A stretch of DNA of 64,000 nt from Burkholderia sp. BCC1644 (GTDB lineage: Bacteria > Pseudomonadota > Gammaproteobacteria > Burkholderiales > Burkholderiaceae), in contig NZ_CADFEI010000010.1 of assembly GCF_902833225.1 (NCBI RefSeq), forward strand, positions 244,221 through 308,220, given 5' to 3'. Shown here in pieces: positions 32,611 through 41,503 of the stretch. The notes under the pieces are model-generated. The model saw nothing but the letters and a program-made list of their open reading frames with translations, was not told the origin of the DNA and made no database searches. Positions within the stretch are counted from its first letter, which is position 1. Each line of letters begins with the position of its first letter. Both the position numbers and the translations under genes were made by a program.

Positions 32611-33087
32611 ATGACCAAGCCGACCACCGCTGCCGCCGCCCGCCCTGCCGCCTCGGGCAGCCTCGCGCATACGGGCCGGATCGTGCTGCAGGCCGCCGCG
32701 CTCGGCGCGCTGTGGATGGCGGTCGACTGGGCCGTGCGCAAGGTCGGGCTGCCGATTCCGTCCGGCGTGATCGGCCTCGCGGTGCTCCTCGTGCTGCTGT
32801 TCTCGGGCCGCGTCGCGCCCGCATGGGTGAAGGACGGCGCGAACTGGCTGCTGTCCGACATGCTGCTGTTCTTCGTGCCGGCCGCCGTCGCGGCCGTGCA
32901 GTACGGCGGGCTGTTCCGCGAGGACGGCTGGCGCATCGCGCTGGTGATGCTCGCGGGCACCGCGTTCGTGATGGTCGCGGTAGCCGTCGCGGTCGATCTC
33001 GCCGCGAAGCTCGAACGCCGGCTCGCCGTGCAGCGCGTGTTCGCCGAGCGCCGCCGCACGCGCCTGAGCGCCGTGTCCGCGCACTGA
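32611..33087 (+). CDS. CidA/LrgA-family holin-like membrane protein
   Basis: 158 residues from ATG 32611, which has GGAG 9 bases upstream; an ATG at 32599 lies on that ribosome-binding site. It has four hydrophobic helices with the family motifs LPIPSGVIGLAVLLVLLFSG and WLLSDMLLFFVPAAVAAVQY. LrgA/CidA proteins are linked to murein hydrolase export, programmed lysis and, in some bacteria, pyruvate uptake. It works with the LrgB partner 13 bp downstream. Confidence 0.9.
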   Translation: MTKPTTAAAARPAASGSLAHTGRIVLQAAALGALWMAVDWAVRKVGLPIPSGVIGLAVLLVLLFSGRVAPAWVKDGANWLLSDMLLFFVPAAVAAVQYGGLFREDGWRIALVMLAGTAFVMVAVAVAVDLAAKLERRLAVQRVFAERRRTRLSAVSAH

Positions 33088-33100
33088 GCCGGAGCCGCCC

Positions 33101-33823
33101 ATGCTAGCCGCGCTATCGAACCTGCCCGCCGACCGCGTGAACACCGCGATCTCCCTCGGCTGCTTCGTGCTGACGGTCGTGCTGTATTTCGCGTCGAAGC
33201 GCCTCTACGCCTACAAGAAGACACTGCTGTTCTCGCCGCTCGTGTTCGTGCCGGGCGTGCTGGTGCTGCTCGTGCTGCTGACCGGCATCCCTTATTCGGT
33301 CTACTTCCGCGACACGCGCTGGCTGATGTGGCTGCTCGGCCCGGCGACGATCGCGTTCGCGGTGCCGATCTATGAATATCGCGACCTGATCCGCCGCCAC
33401 TGGCTGTCGCTGTCGGTCGGCGTCGCGGTTGGGATCGGCGCGGGCGTGTGCGGATCGCTGCTGCTCGCGAAGCTGCTGCACCTGTCGCCCGAGCTGCAGC
33501 GCTCGCTGATGACGCGCTCGGTGTCGACGCCGTTCGCGCTCGCCGTGTCGGACAAGATCCACGCTCCGAAGGACCTCACGGCGCTGTTCGTGATCGCGAC
33601 CGGCATCTGCGGGATGCTGCTCGGCGAGCTCGTGCTCGCACTCGTGCCGATGCGCACGCGGCTCGCGCGCGGCGCGCTGTTCGGCGCGGCCGCCCACGGC
33701 GTGGGCACCGCGAAGGCGCGCGAGATCGGCAGCGAGGAAGGCGTCGTGTCGAGCCTGACGATGATGATCGCGGGCGTCGCGATGGTGCTGATCGCGCCGC
33801 TGCTGACGCTGCTGCCGATCTGA
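33101..33823 (+). CDS. LrgB-family membrane protein
   Basis: 240 residues, about seven hydrophobic helices. Conserved LrgB blocks are present: LGPATIAFAVPIYEYRDLIRRHW, RSVSTPFALAVSDKIH and the C-terminal GAAAHGVGTAKAREIGSEEGVVSSL. It is the second gene of the cidA-lrgB operon under the divergent LysR regulator. The partnership is well established; the exact transport role is not. Confidence 0.92.
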   Translation: MLAALSNLPADRVNTAISLGCFVLTVVLYFASKRLYAYKKTLLFSPLVFVPGVLVLLVLLTGIPYSVYFRDTRWLMWLLGPATIAFAVPIYEYRDLIRRHWLSLSVGVAVGIGAGVCGSLLLAKLLHLSPELQRSLMTRSVSTPFALAVSDKIHAPKDLTALFVIATGICGMLLGELVLALVPMRTRLARGALFGAAAHGVGTAKAREIGSEEGVVSSLTMMIAGVAMVLIAPLLTLLPI

Positions 33824-34018
33824 CACCCCCGCGCCGGGCGGCCAACGCCCGCCCGGCATGCCGCACCGCCGCGTTCTGCCGGCCCCGATACCCTGCATCC
33901 GGCCGACACCCGGCCGACAATCGGCTGAGATAGCCGCAAATCCCCCCTCTTTTCCGCCCATCGGGCTCGGCCCGGATGCCGAACAATGCATGCTACGAGA
34001 CATCACGCACGCATTCAC

Positions 34019-34522
34019 ATGGCCTCCACGACCGCAAACCCGACCGCCGACAAGCCGGCTTCGTCCGGCAAGTTCAAGCGCATCGCACTCATCGCCATCG
34101 TCGCGCTGGGCGCGGCCGCTGCCGCAGCCGGCGGCATGTACGTGTTCCTGAGCAAGGCAGGCGTCGGCCATGCGAGCGCGCCCGCCGAGCCGCCGCCGTT
34201 GGCCGCGCCGGTGTTCTTCCCGCTCGACCCGCTCACGGTGAACCTGCAGTCGGACGACGGCGCGCAGCACTACCTGCGCGTCGGCCTGTCGCTGAAGCTC
34301 ACCGACCCGAAGGCACAGGAGCAACTGACCGCGCGGATGCCGGAGATCCGCAGCCGGATCCTGCTCGCGTTGTCGAACAAGCATCCCGAGGAACTCGCGA
34401 CGCCGGACGGCAAACGTTCGCTCGCGAAGGAACTGCGGGACCTGATCGAGCAGCCGACCCAGCCGGGCAACCAGCGCGCGAAGGTCGACGACGTGCTGTT
34501 CACCGAGTTCGTCGTCCAGTAA
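34019..34522 (+). CDS. fliL: Flagellar basal-body protein FliL
   Basis: About 167 residues from ATG 34019. A cytoplasmic N-terminus and a transmembrane helix (IALIAIVALGAAAAAAGGMYVFL) precede the periplasmic FliL domain (FPLDPLTVNLQSDDGAQHYLRVGLSLKL). FliL sits around the stator units and supports motor torque. It opens the fliLMNOPQR operon. I found no clear sigma-28 or sigma-54 promoter in the 195 bp before it. Confidence 0.94.
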   Translation: MASTTANPTADKPASSGKFKRIALIAIVALGAAAAAAGGMYVFLSKAGVGHASAPAEPPPLAAPVFFPLDPLTVNLQSDDGAQHYLRVGLSLKLTDPKAQEQLTARMPEIRSRILLALSNKHPEELATPDGKRSLAKELRDLIEQPTQPGNQRAKVDDVLFTEFVVQ

Positions 34523-34544
34523 CGCGGCCGAGAAAGGAGCGCGT

Positions 34545-35543
34545 ATGGGTCACCAGGAGTTCATGTCCCAGGAGGAGGTCGATGCCCTCCTCAAGGGCGT
34601 CACGGGCGAAACCGATGCAGTCGACGAGCAGCGCGACACATCGGGCGTCCGCCCCTACAACATCGCGACGCAGGAGCGGATCGTCCGCGGCCGGATGCCC
34701 GGCCTCGAGATCATCAACGACCGTTTCGCGCGCCTCTTGCGGATCGGCATCTTCAACTTCATGCGGCGTACGGCGGAAATCTCCGTCAGCCAGGTGAAGG
34801 TGCAGAAGTACAGCGAGTTCACCCGCAACCTGCCGATCCCGACGAACCTGAACCTGGTGCACGTGAAGCCGCTGCGCGGCACGTCGCTGTTCGTGTTCGA
34901 CCCGAACCTCGTGTTCTTCGTCGTCGACAACCTGTTCGGCGGCGACGGGCGCTTTCACACGCGCGTCGAGGGCCGCGATTTCACGGCCACCGAGCAGCGG
35001 ATCATCGGCAAGCTGCTGAACCTCGTGTTCGAGCACTACACGGCCGCATGGAAGAGCGTGCGGCCGCTGCAGTTCGAATTCGTGCGCTCGGAGATGCACA
35101 CGCAGTTCGCGAACGTCGCGACGCCGAACGAGATCGTGATCGTCACGCAGTTCTCGATCGAGTTCGGGCCGACGGGCGGCACGCTGCACATCTGCATGCC
35201 GTACTCGATGATCGAGCCGATCCGCGACGTGCTCAGTTCGCCGATCCAGGGCGAGGCGCTCGAAGTCGACCGCCGCTGGGTGCGCGTGCTGTCGCAGCAG
35301 GTGCAGGCCGCCGAGGTCGAGCTGAGCGCGAATCTCGCCGAGATCTCGTCGACCTTCGAAAAGATCCTGAACCTGCGCGCGGGCGACGTGCTGCCGCTGG
35401 AGATCGAGGACACGATCACCGCGAAGGTCGACGGCGTGCCGGTGATGGAATGCGGTTACGGAATTTTCAATGGTCAATATGCGTTGCGCGTGCAGAAGAT
35501 GATCAGCGCGGGCGATGCGATGAAGGAAGGTGGATATGAGTGA
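34545..35543 (+). CDS. fliM: Flagellar motor switch protein FliM
   Basis: 332 residues. The N-terminal CheY-P docking peptide is visible (FMSQEEVDALLKGVTGE). The middle CheC-like domain and the C-terminal SpoA domain (VELSANLAEISSTFEKILNLRAGDVLPLE) follow. FliM forms the C-ring and switches rotation direction. It overlaps fliN by 8 bp. AGAAAGGAG upstream is a strong ribosome-binding site. Confidence 0.97.
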   Translation: MGHQEFMSQEEVDALLKGVTGETDAVDEQRDTSGVRPYNIATQERIVRGRMPGLEIINDRFARLLRIGIFNFMRRTAEISVSQVKVQKYSEFTRNLPIPTNLNLVHVKPLRGTSLFVFDPNLVFFVVDNLFGGDGRFHTRVEGRDFTATEQRIIGKLLNLVFEHYTAAWKSVRPLQFEFVRSEMHTQFANVATPNEIVIVTQFSIEFGPTGGTLHICMPYSMIEPIRDVLSSPIQGEALEVDRRWVRVLSQQVQAAEVELSANLAEISSTFEKILNLRAGDVLPLEIEDTITAKVDGVPVMECGYGIFNGQYALRVQKMISAGDAMKEGGYE

Positions 35544-36027
35544 GCTGAACCAGACGCCCGACGACGACATCCAGGCGATGGCCGACGCGGCCCTCGCGGC
35601 TTCGGCTGCCGACGCGCAGGCGGCACCGGCCGCGGCGGAGGAAGATCCGGGCATGGACGACTGGGCGGCCGCGCTTGCCGAACAGAACCAGCAGCCGGTG
35701 CAGGCGGGCGCGACGGGCGCCGGCGTGTTCCAGCCGCTGTCGAAGGCCGCGGCGAGCTCGACGCACAACGACATCGAGATGATCCTCGACATCCCGGTCA
35801 AGATGACCGTGGAGCTCGGCCGCACGAAGATCGCGATCCGCAACCTGCTGCAGCTCGCGCAGGGTTCGGTCGTCGAGCTCGACGGCCTCGCCGGCGAGCC
35901 GATGGACGTGCTCGTGAACGGCTGCCTGATCGCGCAGGGCGAGGTCGTGGTCGTCAACGACAAGTTCGGCATCCGCCTGACCGACATCATCACGCCGGCC
36001 GAACGGATCCGGAAGCTGAACCGATGA
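35536..36027 (+). CDS. fliN: Flagellar motor switch protein FliN
   Basis: 163 residues from ATG 35536, overlapping fliM. An acidic Ala/Gln-rich N-terminal extension of about 75 residues precedes the SpoA domain (IEMILDIPVKMTVELGRTKI... PMDVLVNGCLIAQGEVVVVNDKFGIRLTDI). It completes the C-ring with FliM and FliG and helps dock export cargo. The fliO ATG overlaps its stop. Confidence 0.96.
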   Translation: MSELNQTPDDDIQAMADAALAASAADAQAAPAAAEEDPGMDDWAAALAEQNQQPVQAGATGAGVFQPLSKAAASSTHNDIEMILDIPVKMTVELGRTKIAIRNLLQLAQGSVVELDGLAGEPMDVLVNGCLIAQGEVVVVNDKFGIRLTDIITPAERIRKLNR

Positions 36028-36602
36028 ATGTCGTGCAGCCCGGCCGCCGCGCGTACCACGCGATCGCAGCGACGGCGCTGGCCGTCGTCGCATCGCTCGC
36101 GTGCGCGCCGGCCGGCGCCGCCGACATGAACGCGGTGAACAACGCCGGCTCGATCGCGTCGAGCGTGATGGTCGGCTCGGCCGCGCCGTCGCTCGGCTTC
36201 GGCGCGGTGCTGCAGACGCTCGTCGGGCTCGCGGTCGTGATCGGCCTCGTGTTCGCGTGCGCGTGGCTCGCGCGCCGCTTCGGCTTCCAGCCCGCGCGGC
36301 GCGGCGGCCCGCTGAAGGTCGTGTCGAGCGTCGCGGTCGGCACGAAGGAAAGCGCGACGATCGTCGAGATCGGCGACACCTGGCTCGTGCTCGGCGTCGC
36401 GCCGGGCAACGTGCGCCTGCTGCATACGCTGCCGGCCGGCTCGGCGGCGGCCCCTGCAATGGCTTCAGCGTCGGCTTCGGCCGACGCGCCCGCCGGAGGC
36501 ACCCCGTCCGACGGCGGCCTGCCCGGCACGTTCGGCTCGCGGTTTCGCGACGCGCTCGCGGGCGAAGCCGCCAAGCGCCTCGGTCGCGGCAAGGACCGCT
36601 GA
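36024..36602 (+). CDS. fliO: Flagellar export assembly protein FliO
   Basis: 192 residues with a signal-like N-terminus, a transmembrane helix (VLQTLVGLAVVIGLVFACAWLARRF) and the FliO domain (LKVVSSVAVGTKESATIVEIGDTWLVLGVAPGNVRLLHTL). It is an assembly factor for the FliP ring. The C-terminal 60 or so residues are Ala/Ser/Gly-rich and probably disordered. It overlaps fliN by 4 bp. Confidence 0.93.
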   Translation: MNVVQPGRRAYHAIAATALAVVASLACAPAGAADMNAVNNAGSIASSVMVGSAAPSLGFGAVLQTLVGLAVVIGLVFACAWLARRFGFQPARRGGPLKVVSSVAVGTKESATIVEIGDTWLVLGVAPGNVRLLHTLPAGSAAAPAMASASASADAPAGGTPSDGGLPGTFGSRFRDALAGEAAKRLGRGKDR

Positions 36603-36638
36603 CATGGCGCCGCGCCCTCTTTCCGTCTCCGCATTCCG

Positions 36639-37400
36639 ATGAAACACGCATTCCTGCATCGCGCGGCGCGCGTCGCGCCCGTGCTGATCCTCTGCCTCGC
36701 GCCCGCGTTCGCGTACGCGCAGGCGAACGGCCTGCCCGCGTTCAACGCGAGCCCGGGCCCGCATGGCGGCACCACCTATTCGCTGAGCGTGCAGACGATG
36801 CTGCTGCTCACGATGCTGTCGTTCCTGCCGGCGATGGTGCTGATGATGACGAGCTTCACGCGCATCATCATCGTGCTGTCGCTGCTGCGCCAGGCGCTCG
36901 GCACCGCGACGACGCCGCCGAACCAGGTGCTCGTCGGCCTCGCGATGTTCCTCACCTTCTTCGTGATGTCGCCGGTGCTCGACCGTGCGTACAACGACGG
37001 CTACAAGCCGTTCTCCGACGGCTCGATGCCGATGGAGCAGGCCGTGCAGCGCGGCCTCGCGCCGTTCAAGACCTTCATGCTGAAGCAGACCCGCGAGACC
37101 GATCTCGCGCTGTTCGCGAAGATCTCGAAGGCCGCGCCGATGCAGGGCCCCGAGGACGTGCCGCTGTCGCTGCTGGTGCCCGCGTTCGTCACGAGCGAGC
37201 TGAAGACCGGCTTCCAGATCGGCTTCACGGTCTTCATCCCGTTCCTGATCATCGACATGGTCGTCGCGAGCGTGCTGATGTCGATGGGGATGATGATGGT
37301 GTCGCCGTCCACCGTGTCGCTGCCGTTCAAGCTGATGCTGTTCGTGCTGGTCGACGGCTGGCAGCTGCTGATCGGCTCGCTCGCACAGAGCTTCACGTAA
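36639..37400 (+). CDS. fliP: Flagellar export gate protein FliP
   Basis: 253 residues with a cleavable signal peptide (LILCLAPAFAYAQ) and the type III export gate domain: MLSFLPAMVLMMTSFTRIIIVLSLLRQALG, VGLAMFLTFFVMSP and FIPFLIIDMVVASVLMSMGMM. FliP forms the pentameric core of the flagellar export gate with FliQ and FliR. Length and motifs are complete. Confidence 0.97.
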   Translation: MKHAFLHRAARVAPVLILCLAPAFAYAQANGLPAFNASPGPHGGTTYSLSVQTMLLLTMLSFLPAMVLMMTSFTRIIIVLSLLRQALGTATTPPNQVLVGLAMFLTFFVMSPVLDRAYNDGYKPFSDGSMPMEQAVQRGLAPFKTFMLKQTRETDLALFAKISKAAPMQGPEDVPLSLLVPAFVTSELKTGFQIGFTVFIPFLIIDMVVASVLMSMGMMMVSPSTVSLPFKLMLFVLVDGWQLLIGSLAQSFT

Positions 37401-37419
37401 GCGGCGGAGGATTCGCGCG

Positions 37420-37692
37420 ATGACGCCCGAACAAGTGATGACCCTCGCGCACCAGGCGATGATGATCGGCCTGCTGCTCGCGGCCCCGCTGCTGCTGGTC
37501 GCGCTCGCGGTCGGCCTCGTCGTGAGCCTGTTCCAGGCCGCGACGCAGATCAACGAATCGACGCTGTCGTTCATCCCGAAGCTGCTCGCGGTGGCCGCGA
37601 CGCTCGTGATCGCCGGGCCGTGGATGTTGACGACGATGCTCGACTACCTGCGGCAGACGCTGCTGCACGTCGCGACGCTCGGCGTCGGCTGA
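37420..37692 (+). CDS. fliQ: Flagellar export gate protein FliQ
   Basis: 90 residues, two transmembrane helices, with the FliQ pattern MTPEQVMTLAHQAM and LVSLFQAATQINESTLSFIPK. It is a standard gate component, between fliP and fliR. Confidence 0.97.
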   Translation: MTPEQVMTLAHQAMMIGLLLAAPLLLVALAVGLVVSLFQAATQINESTLSFIPKLLAVAATLVIAGPWMLTTMLDYLRQTLLHVATLGVG

Positions 37693-37721
37693 GCCGCGCG
37701 CACGCGCACGATCGGGCCGGC

Positions 37722-38504
37722 ATGTTCTCGGTTACCTACGCGCAGCTCAACGGCTGGCTCACCGCCTTCCTGTGGCCGTTCGTGCGGATGCTGGCGCTCG
37801 TCGCGACGGCGCCCGTCGTGGGCCATGCGTCGGTGCCCATGCGCGTGAAGATCGCCATCGCCGCGTTCATGGCGCTGGTCGTCGCGCCGACGCTCGGCGC
37901 GATGCCGGACGTCACCGTGTTCTCCGCGCAGGGCATCTGGATCGTCGTCACGCAGTTCCTGATCGGCATCGCGATGGGCTTCACGATGCAGCTCGTGTTC
38001 GCGGCCGTCGAGGCCGCCGGCGACTTCATCGGGCTGTCGATGGGGCTCGGTTTCGCGACCTTCTTCGATCCCCATTCGAACGGGGCGACACCGGTGCTCG
38101 GCCGCTTCCTGAACGCGATCGCGATGCTCGCGTTCCTCGCGGTGGATGGCCACCTGCAGGTGTTCGCGGCGCTCGCCGCGTCGTTCCAGTCGCTGCCGGT
38201 GTCCGCCGACCTGCTGCACGCGCCCGGCTGGCGCACGCTTGCCGCGTTCGGCGCGACCGTGTTCGAGATGGGGCTGCTGCTCGCGCTGCCGGTCGTCGCG
38301 GCGCTGCTGATCGCGAACCTCGCGCTCGGCATCCTGAACCGCGCGGCGCCGCAGATCGGCGTGTTCCAGGTCGGCTTCCCCGTCACGATGCTCGTCGGGA
38401 TGTTGCTCGTGCAACTGATGATCCCGAACCTCGTGCCGTTCGTGTCGCACCTCTTCGATATGGGGCTCGACACGATGGGGCGCGTGCTGACCGGCTGGCG
38501 CTGA
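37722..38504 (+). CDS. fliR: Flagellar export gate protein FliR
   Basis: 260 residues from ATG 37722 (start MFSVTYAQLNGWLTAFLWPF), six hydrophobic helices, with conserved VRMLALVATAPVVGHASVPMRVKI and GLGFATFFDPHSNGATPVLGRFL. It completes the FliPQR gate. It is the last gene of the flagellar operon; flhB is not adjacent. Confidence 0.96.
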   Translation: MFSVTYAQLNGWLTAFLWPFVRMLALVATAPVVGHASVPMRVKIAIAAFMALVVAPTLGAMPDVTVFSAQGIWIVVTQFLIGIAMGFTMQLVFAAVEAAGDFIGLSMGLGFATFFDPHSNGATPVLGRFLNAIAMLAFLAVDGHLQVFAALAASFQSLPVSADLLHAPGWRTLAAFGATVFEMGLLLALPVVAALLIANLALGILNRAAPQIGVFQVGFPVTMLVGMLLVQLMIPNLVPFVSHLFDMGLDTMGRVLTGWR

Positions 38505-38670
38505 GCGCATCCCGCCCCCGTTGCCGGCCTGTTCCGGCCCCCCGTTGCTGGAAAACCCCTAAAGGAATCGCCCGCCCGCGAAAGGTAGCGGAAGGTTTCG
38601 TCTCCCTATACTCGTCGTGACGATGCAGCAAGCATCGCGCCAGACGAATACAACGAACGGAGACGACCCG

Positions 38671-39675
38671 ATGCGACCCATCCTGCGCACCCTCGCCGTG
38701 GCAGCCAGCCTGAGCTGCGCGCTTGCCGCTCACCCCGCCTTCGCCGACGACGGCGGCAAGATCACGATCATGGTCGGCGGGATCGCGAAGCTGATCTACC
38801 TGCCCGCGCGGCTCACGCAGGAACTCGGCTACTTCAAGGCCGAAGGGCTCGACGTCGAGCTGCTGTCGCAGCCGGCCGGCGTCGACGCCGAGAACGAACT
38901 GCTCGCGGGCGCCGTGCAGGGCGTCGTCGGCTTCTACGACCACACGATCGACCTGCAGAGCAAGGGCAAGGACGTCAAGGCGATCGCCGTGTTCGGCCAG
39001 GTGCCGGGCGAAGTCGAGATGGTGTCGACCAAGGCCGCGCCGACCTTCAAGTCGATGGCCGACGCGAAGGGCAAGACGCTCGGCGTGACGGGCCTCGGCT
39101 CGTCGACGAGCTTCCTCACGCAATACCTCGCGCTCGCGCACGGCGTGCCGTCGACGCAGTACACGATGCTGCCGGTCGGCGCCGACGCGAGCTTCATCGC
39201 CGCGATCAAGCAGGGCCGTATCGACGCGGGCATGACGACCGAACCGACGGTGTCCGCGCTCGAGAAGATGGGCGACGCGAAGGTGCTGGTCGACATGCGC
39301 ACCGTCGAGGGCACGCGCGCCGCGCTCGGCGGCACCTACCCGGCCGCGAGCCTGTACGTGCAGTCGGCCTGGGCCGATTCGCACAAGGCCGAAGCGACCA
39401 AGCTCGCGCACGCGTTCGCGAAGACGATGCAGTTCATCCATACGCACAGCGCCGACGAGATCGCCGCGAAGATGCCGGCCGACTACCAGAAGGACAAGGC
39501 GCTGTACGTCTCCGCGCTGAAGGCGTCGCTGCCGATGTATACGGCCGACGGCAAGATGCCGGCCGACGGCCCGGCGACCGTGCTGAAGGTGCTGTCGGCG
39601 TTCAACCCGTCGGTGAAGGGCAAGCACATCGACCTCGCGCGCACCTTCACGAACGATTTCGTGAACGCGAAGTAA
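38671..39675 (+). CDS. ABC transporter substrate-binding protein (NitT/TauT type)
   Basis: About 334 residues from ATG 38671, with GGAG 9 bases upstream. A signal peptide (LRTLAVAASLSCALAAHPAFA) precedes a two-lobed solute-binding domain of the sulfonate/nitrate/taurine family (LIYLPARLTQELGYFKAEGLDVELLSQPAG). It acts in the periplasm and feeds the ATPase and permease encoded downstream. A TATACT -10 lies at 38607-38612. The ligand cannot be read from the sequence; aliphatic sulfonates, thiamine-pyrimidine-like compounds and aromatic acids are all possible. Confidence 0.92.
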   Translation: MRPILRTLAVAASLSCALAAHPAFADDGGKITIMVGGIAKLIYLPARLTQELGYFKAEGLDVELLSQPAGVDAENELLAGAVQGVVGFYDHTIDLQSKGKDVKAIAVFGQVPGEVEMVSTKAAPTFKSMADAKGKTLGVTGLGSSTSFLTQYLALAHGVPSTQYTMLPVGADASFIAAIKQGRIDAGMTTEPTVSALEKMGDAKVLVDMRTVEGTRAALGGTYPAASLYVQSAWADSHKAEATKLAHAFAKTMQFIHTHSADEIAAKMPADYQKDKALYVSALKASLPMYTADGKMPADGPATVLKVLSAFNPSVKGKHIDLARTFTNDFVNAK

Positions 39676-39787
39676 GCAGCGGCGCCGGCGGCGGCGATCC
39701 CGCCGCCGTGCGTTCCCCGTTCCGGTCCGGCTGGCCGGCCCGGCGTCGCCACGATGCGATGCCCTTTTCACCCGCAGGATCCATGCG

Positions 39788-40585
39788 ATGAACCAGGCAG
39801 TCTCCCCGAGCACACCGGCGATCGAGTTTCGCAACGTGTCGTGCCGCTTCATTTCGCCGGAAGGCAAGGCCACCGTCGCGTTGCGCGACTTCAGCATGAG
39901 CGTCGCGCGCGGCGAGTTCATCGCGATCGTCGGGCCGACCGGCTGCGGCAAGTCGACGACGCTGAACCTGATCACCGGGCTGCTCAAGCCCGTGTCGGGC
40001 GAAGTGCGCGTGATGGGCCGCCCGGTCGACGGGATCGATCCGCGCATCGGCTTCGTGTTCCAGGCCGACGCGGTGTTCCCGTGGCGCAACGTGATCGACA
40101 ACGTCGCGGCGGGCCCGCTGTTTCGCGGCCGCTCGAAGGACGTCGCGTATGCGCAGGCCGAGGAGTGGATCCGCAAGGTCGGCCTCGACAAGTTCACGAA
40201 GCACTACCCGCACCAGCTGTCCGGCGGGATGAGGAAGCGCGTCGCGCTCGCGCAGACCTTCATCAACCAGCCGGAAATCCTGCTGATGGACGAGCCGTTC
40301 TCCGCGCTCGACATGCAGACGCGCACGCTGATGCAGGACGAGCTGCTGCAGCTCTGGTCCGCGAACAAGGGCTCGGTCGTGTTCGTCACGCACGATCTCG
40401 AAGAGGCGATCGCACTCGCCGACCGCGTGTTCGTGCTGACCGCGCGCCCCGCGACGCTCAAGCGCGTGTACGAGATCGACCTGCCGCGCCCGCGCGTCAC
40501 GTCGGAGATCCGCTACGACGCGCGTTTCATCGAAATTTCCAAGGACATCTGGCACGACCTGCGCGAAGAAGTGCAGATCGGCTGA
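39788..40585 (+). CDS. ABC transporter ATP-binding protein (NitT/TauT type)
   Basis: 265 residues. Walker A GPTGCGKSTTLNLI, Q-loop FVFQADAVFPWRNV, ABC signature LSGGMRKRVALAQ, Walker B ILLMDEPFSALD and H-loop FVTHDLEEAI are all present, so it should be an active ATPase. The family name (SsuB/TauB/NrtD-like) fits the partner proteins. It lies between the binding protein and permease genes, in one operon. Confidence 0.95.
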   Translation: MNQAVSPSTPAIEFRNVSCRFISPEGKATVALRDFSMSVARGEFIAIVGPTGCGKSTTLNLITGLLKPVSGEVRVMGRPVDGIDPRIGFVFQADAVFPWRNVIDNVAAGPLFRGRSKDVAYAQAEEWIRKVGLDKFTKHYPHQLSGGMRKRVALAQTFINQPEILLMDEPFSALDMQTRTLMQDELLQLWSANKGSVVFVTHDLEEAIALADRVFVLTARPATLKRVYEIDLPRPRVTSEIRYDARFIEISKDIWHDLREEVQIG

Positions 40586-40623
40586 CGCATACGCCGCACG
40601 GCAAGGACAGCAAGGACAGGAGC

Positions 40624-41481
40624 ATGACCGACATGACGCTTCCCCCCACCGCCATTCCGGCGACGACGCTCGAGGACGACGAGCGCGCCGCACAACGCCG
40701 GCTGCGACGCCGACGCAACCTGATCGTCACGCTGCGGATCGCCGTGCTGGTCATCGTGCTGGGCGGGTGGGAACTCGCCGCACGGCTCAAGTGGATCGAT
40801 CCGTTCTTCTTCTCGATGCCGTCGCTGATCTTCGAACAGATCCAGGACTGGTTCGTGAACGGCACGTCGCAGGGCCCGCTGCTCACGCAGGTGTGGGTCA
40901 CGCTCGAGGAAACCGGGATCGGCTTCATCATCGGCTCGGTCGCCGGCGTGATCTGCGGGATCGTGCTCGGCCGCAACAAGCTGATGGCCGACGTGTTCGG
41001 CCTGTACATCCAGATCGCGAACTCGATTCCGCGCGTCGTGCTCGGCTCGATCTTCGTGATCGCGCTCGGCCTCGGGATGGCGTCGAAGATCGCGCTGGCC
41101 GTCGTGATGGTGTTCTTCGTCGTGTTCGGCAACGCGTTCCAGGGTGTGCGCGAAGCCGACCGCTACCTGATCGCGAACGCGCAGATCCTCGGCGCGTCGC
41201 GCCGGCAGATCACCACGGCCGTCGTGATCCCGTCCGCGCTGAGCTGGATTCTCGCCAGCCTGCACGTGAGCTTCGGCTTCGCGCTGGTCGGTGCGGTCGT
41301 CGGCGAATTCCTGGGTTCCAAGCAGGGCATCGGGCTGCTAATCTCCACCGCCCAGGGCGCGTTCAACGCGAGCGGCGTGTTCGCGGCGATGATCGTGCTG
41401 GCCGTGGTCGCGCTGGCCGCCGACTATCTGCTGACCTGGCTCGAGAAGCGGCTGCTGAAGTGGCGACCCGCGGCGTTCTGA
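40624..41481 (+). CDS. ABC transporter permease (NitT/TauT type)
   Basis: 285 residues from ATG 40624, with GACAGGAGC just upstream. About six membrane helices and the EAA loop (FQGVREADRYLIANAQILGASRRQI region) identify a binding-protein-dependent inner-membrane permease. It couples to the ATPase encoded 38 bp upstream. The sensor kinase gene follows after 22 bp, which suggests that transport and signalling share a transcript. Confidence 0.95.
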   Translation: MTDMTLPPTAIPATTLEDDERAAQRRLRRRRNLIVTLRIAVLVIVLGGWELAARLKWIDPFFFSMPSLIFEQIQDWFVNGTSQGPLLTQVWVTLEETGIGFIIGSVAGVICGIVLGRNKLMADVFGLYIQIANSIPRVVLGSIFVIALGLGMASKIALAVVMVFFVVFGNAFQGVREADRYLIANAQILGASRRQITTAVVIPSALSWILASLHVSFGFALVGAVVGEFLGSKQGIGLLISTAQGAFNASGVFAAMIVLAVVALAADYLLTWLEKRLLKWRPAAF

Positions 41482-41503
41482 ACGCTGCCGACGGACGCCT
41501 GAC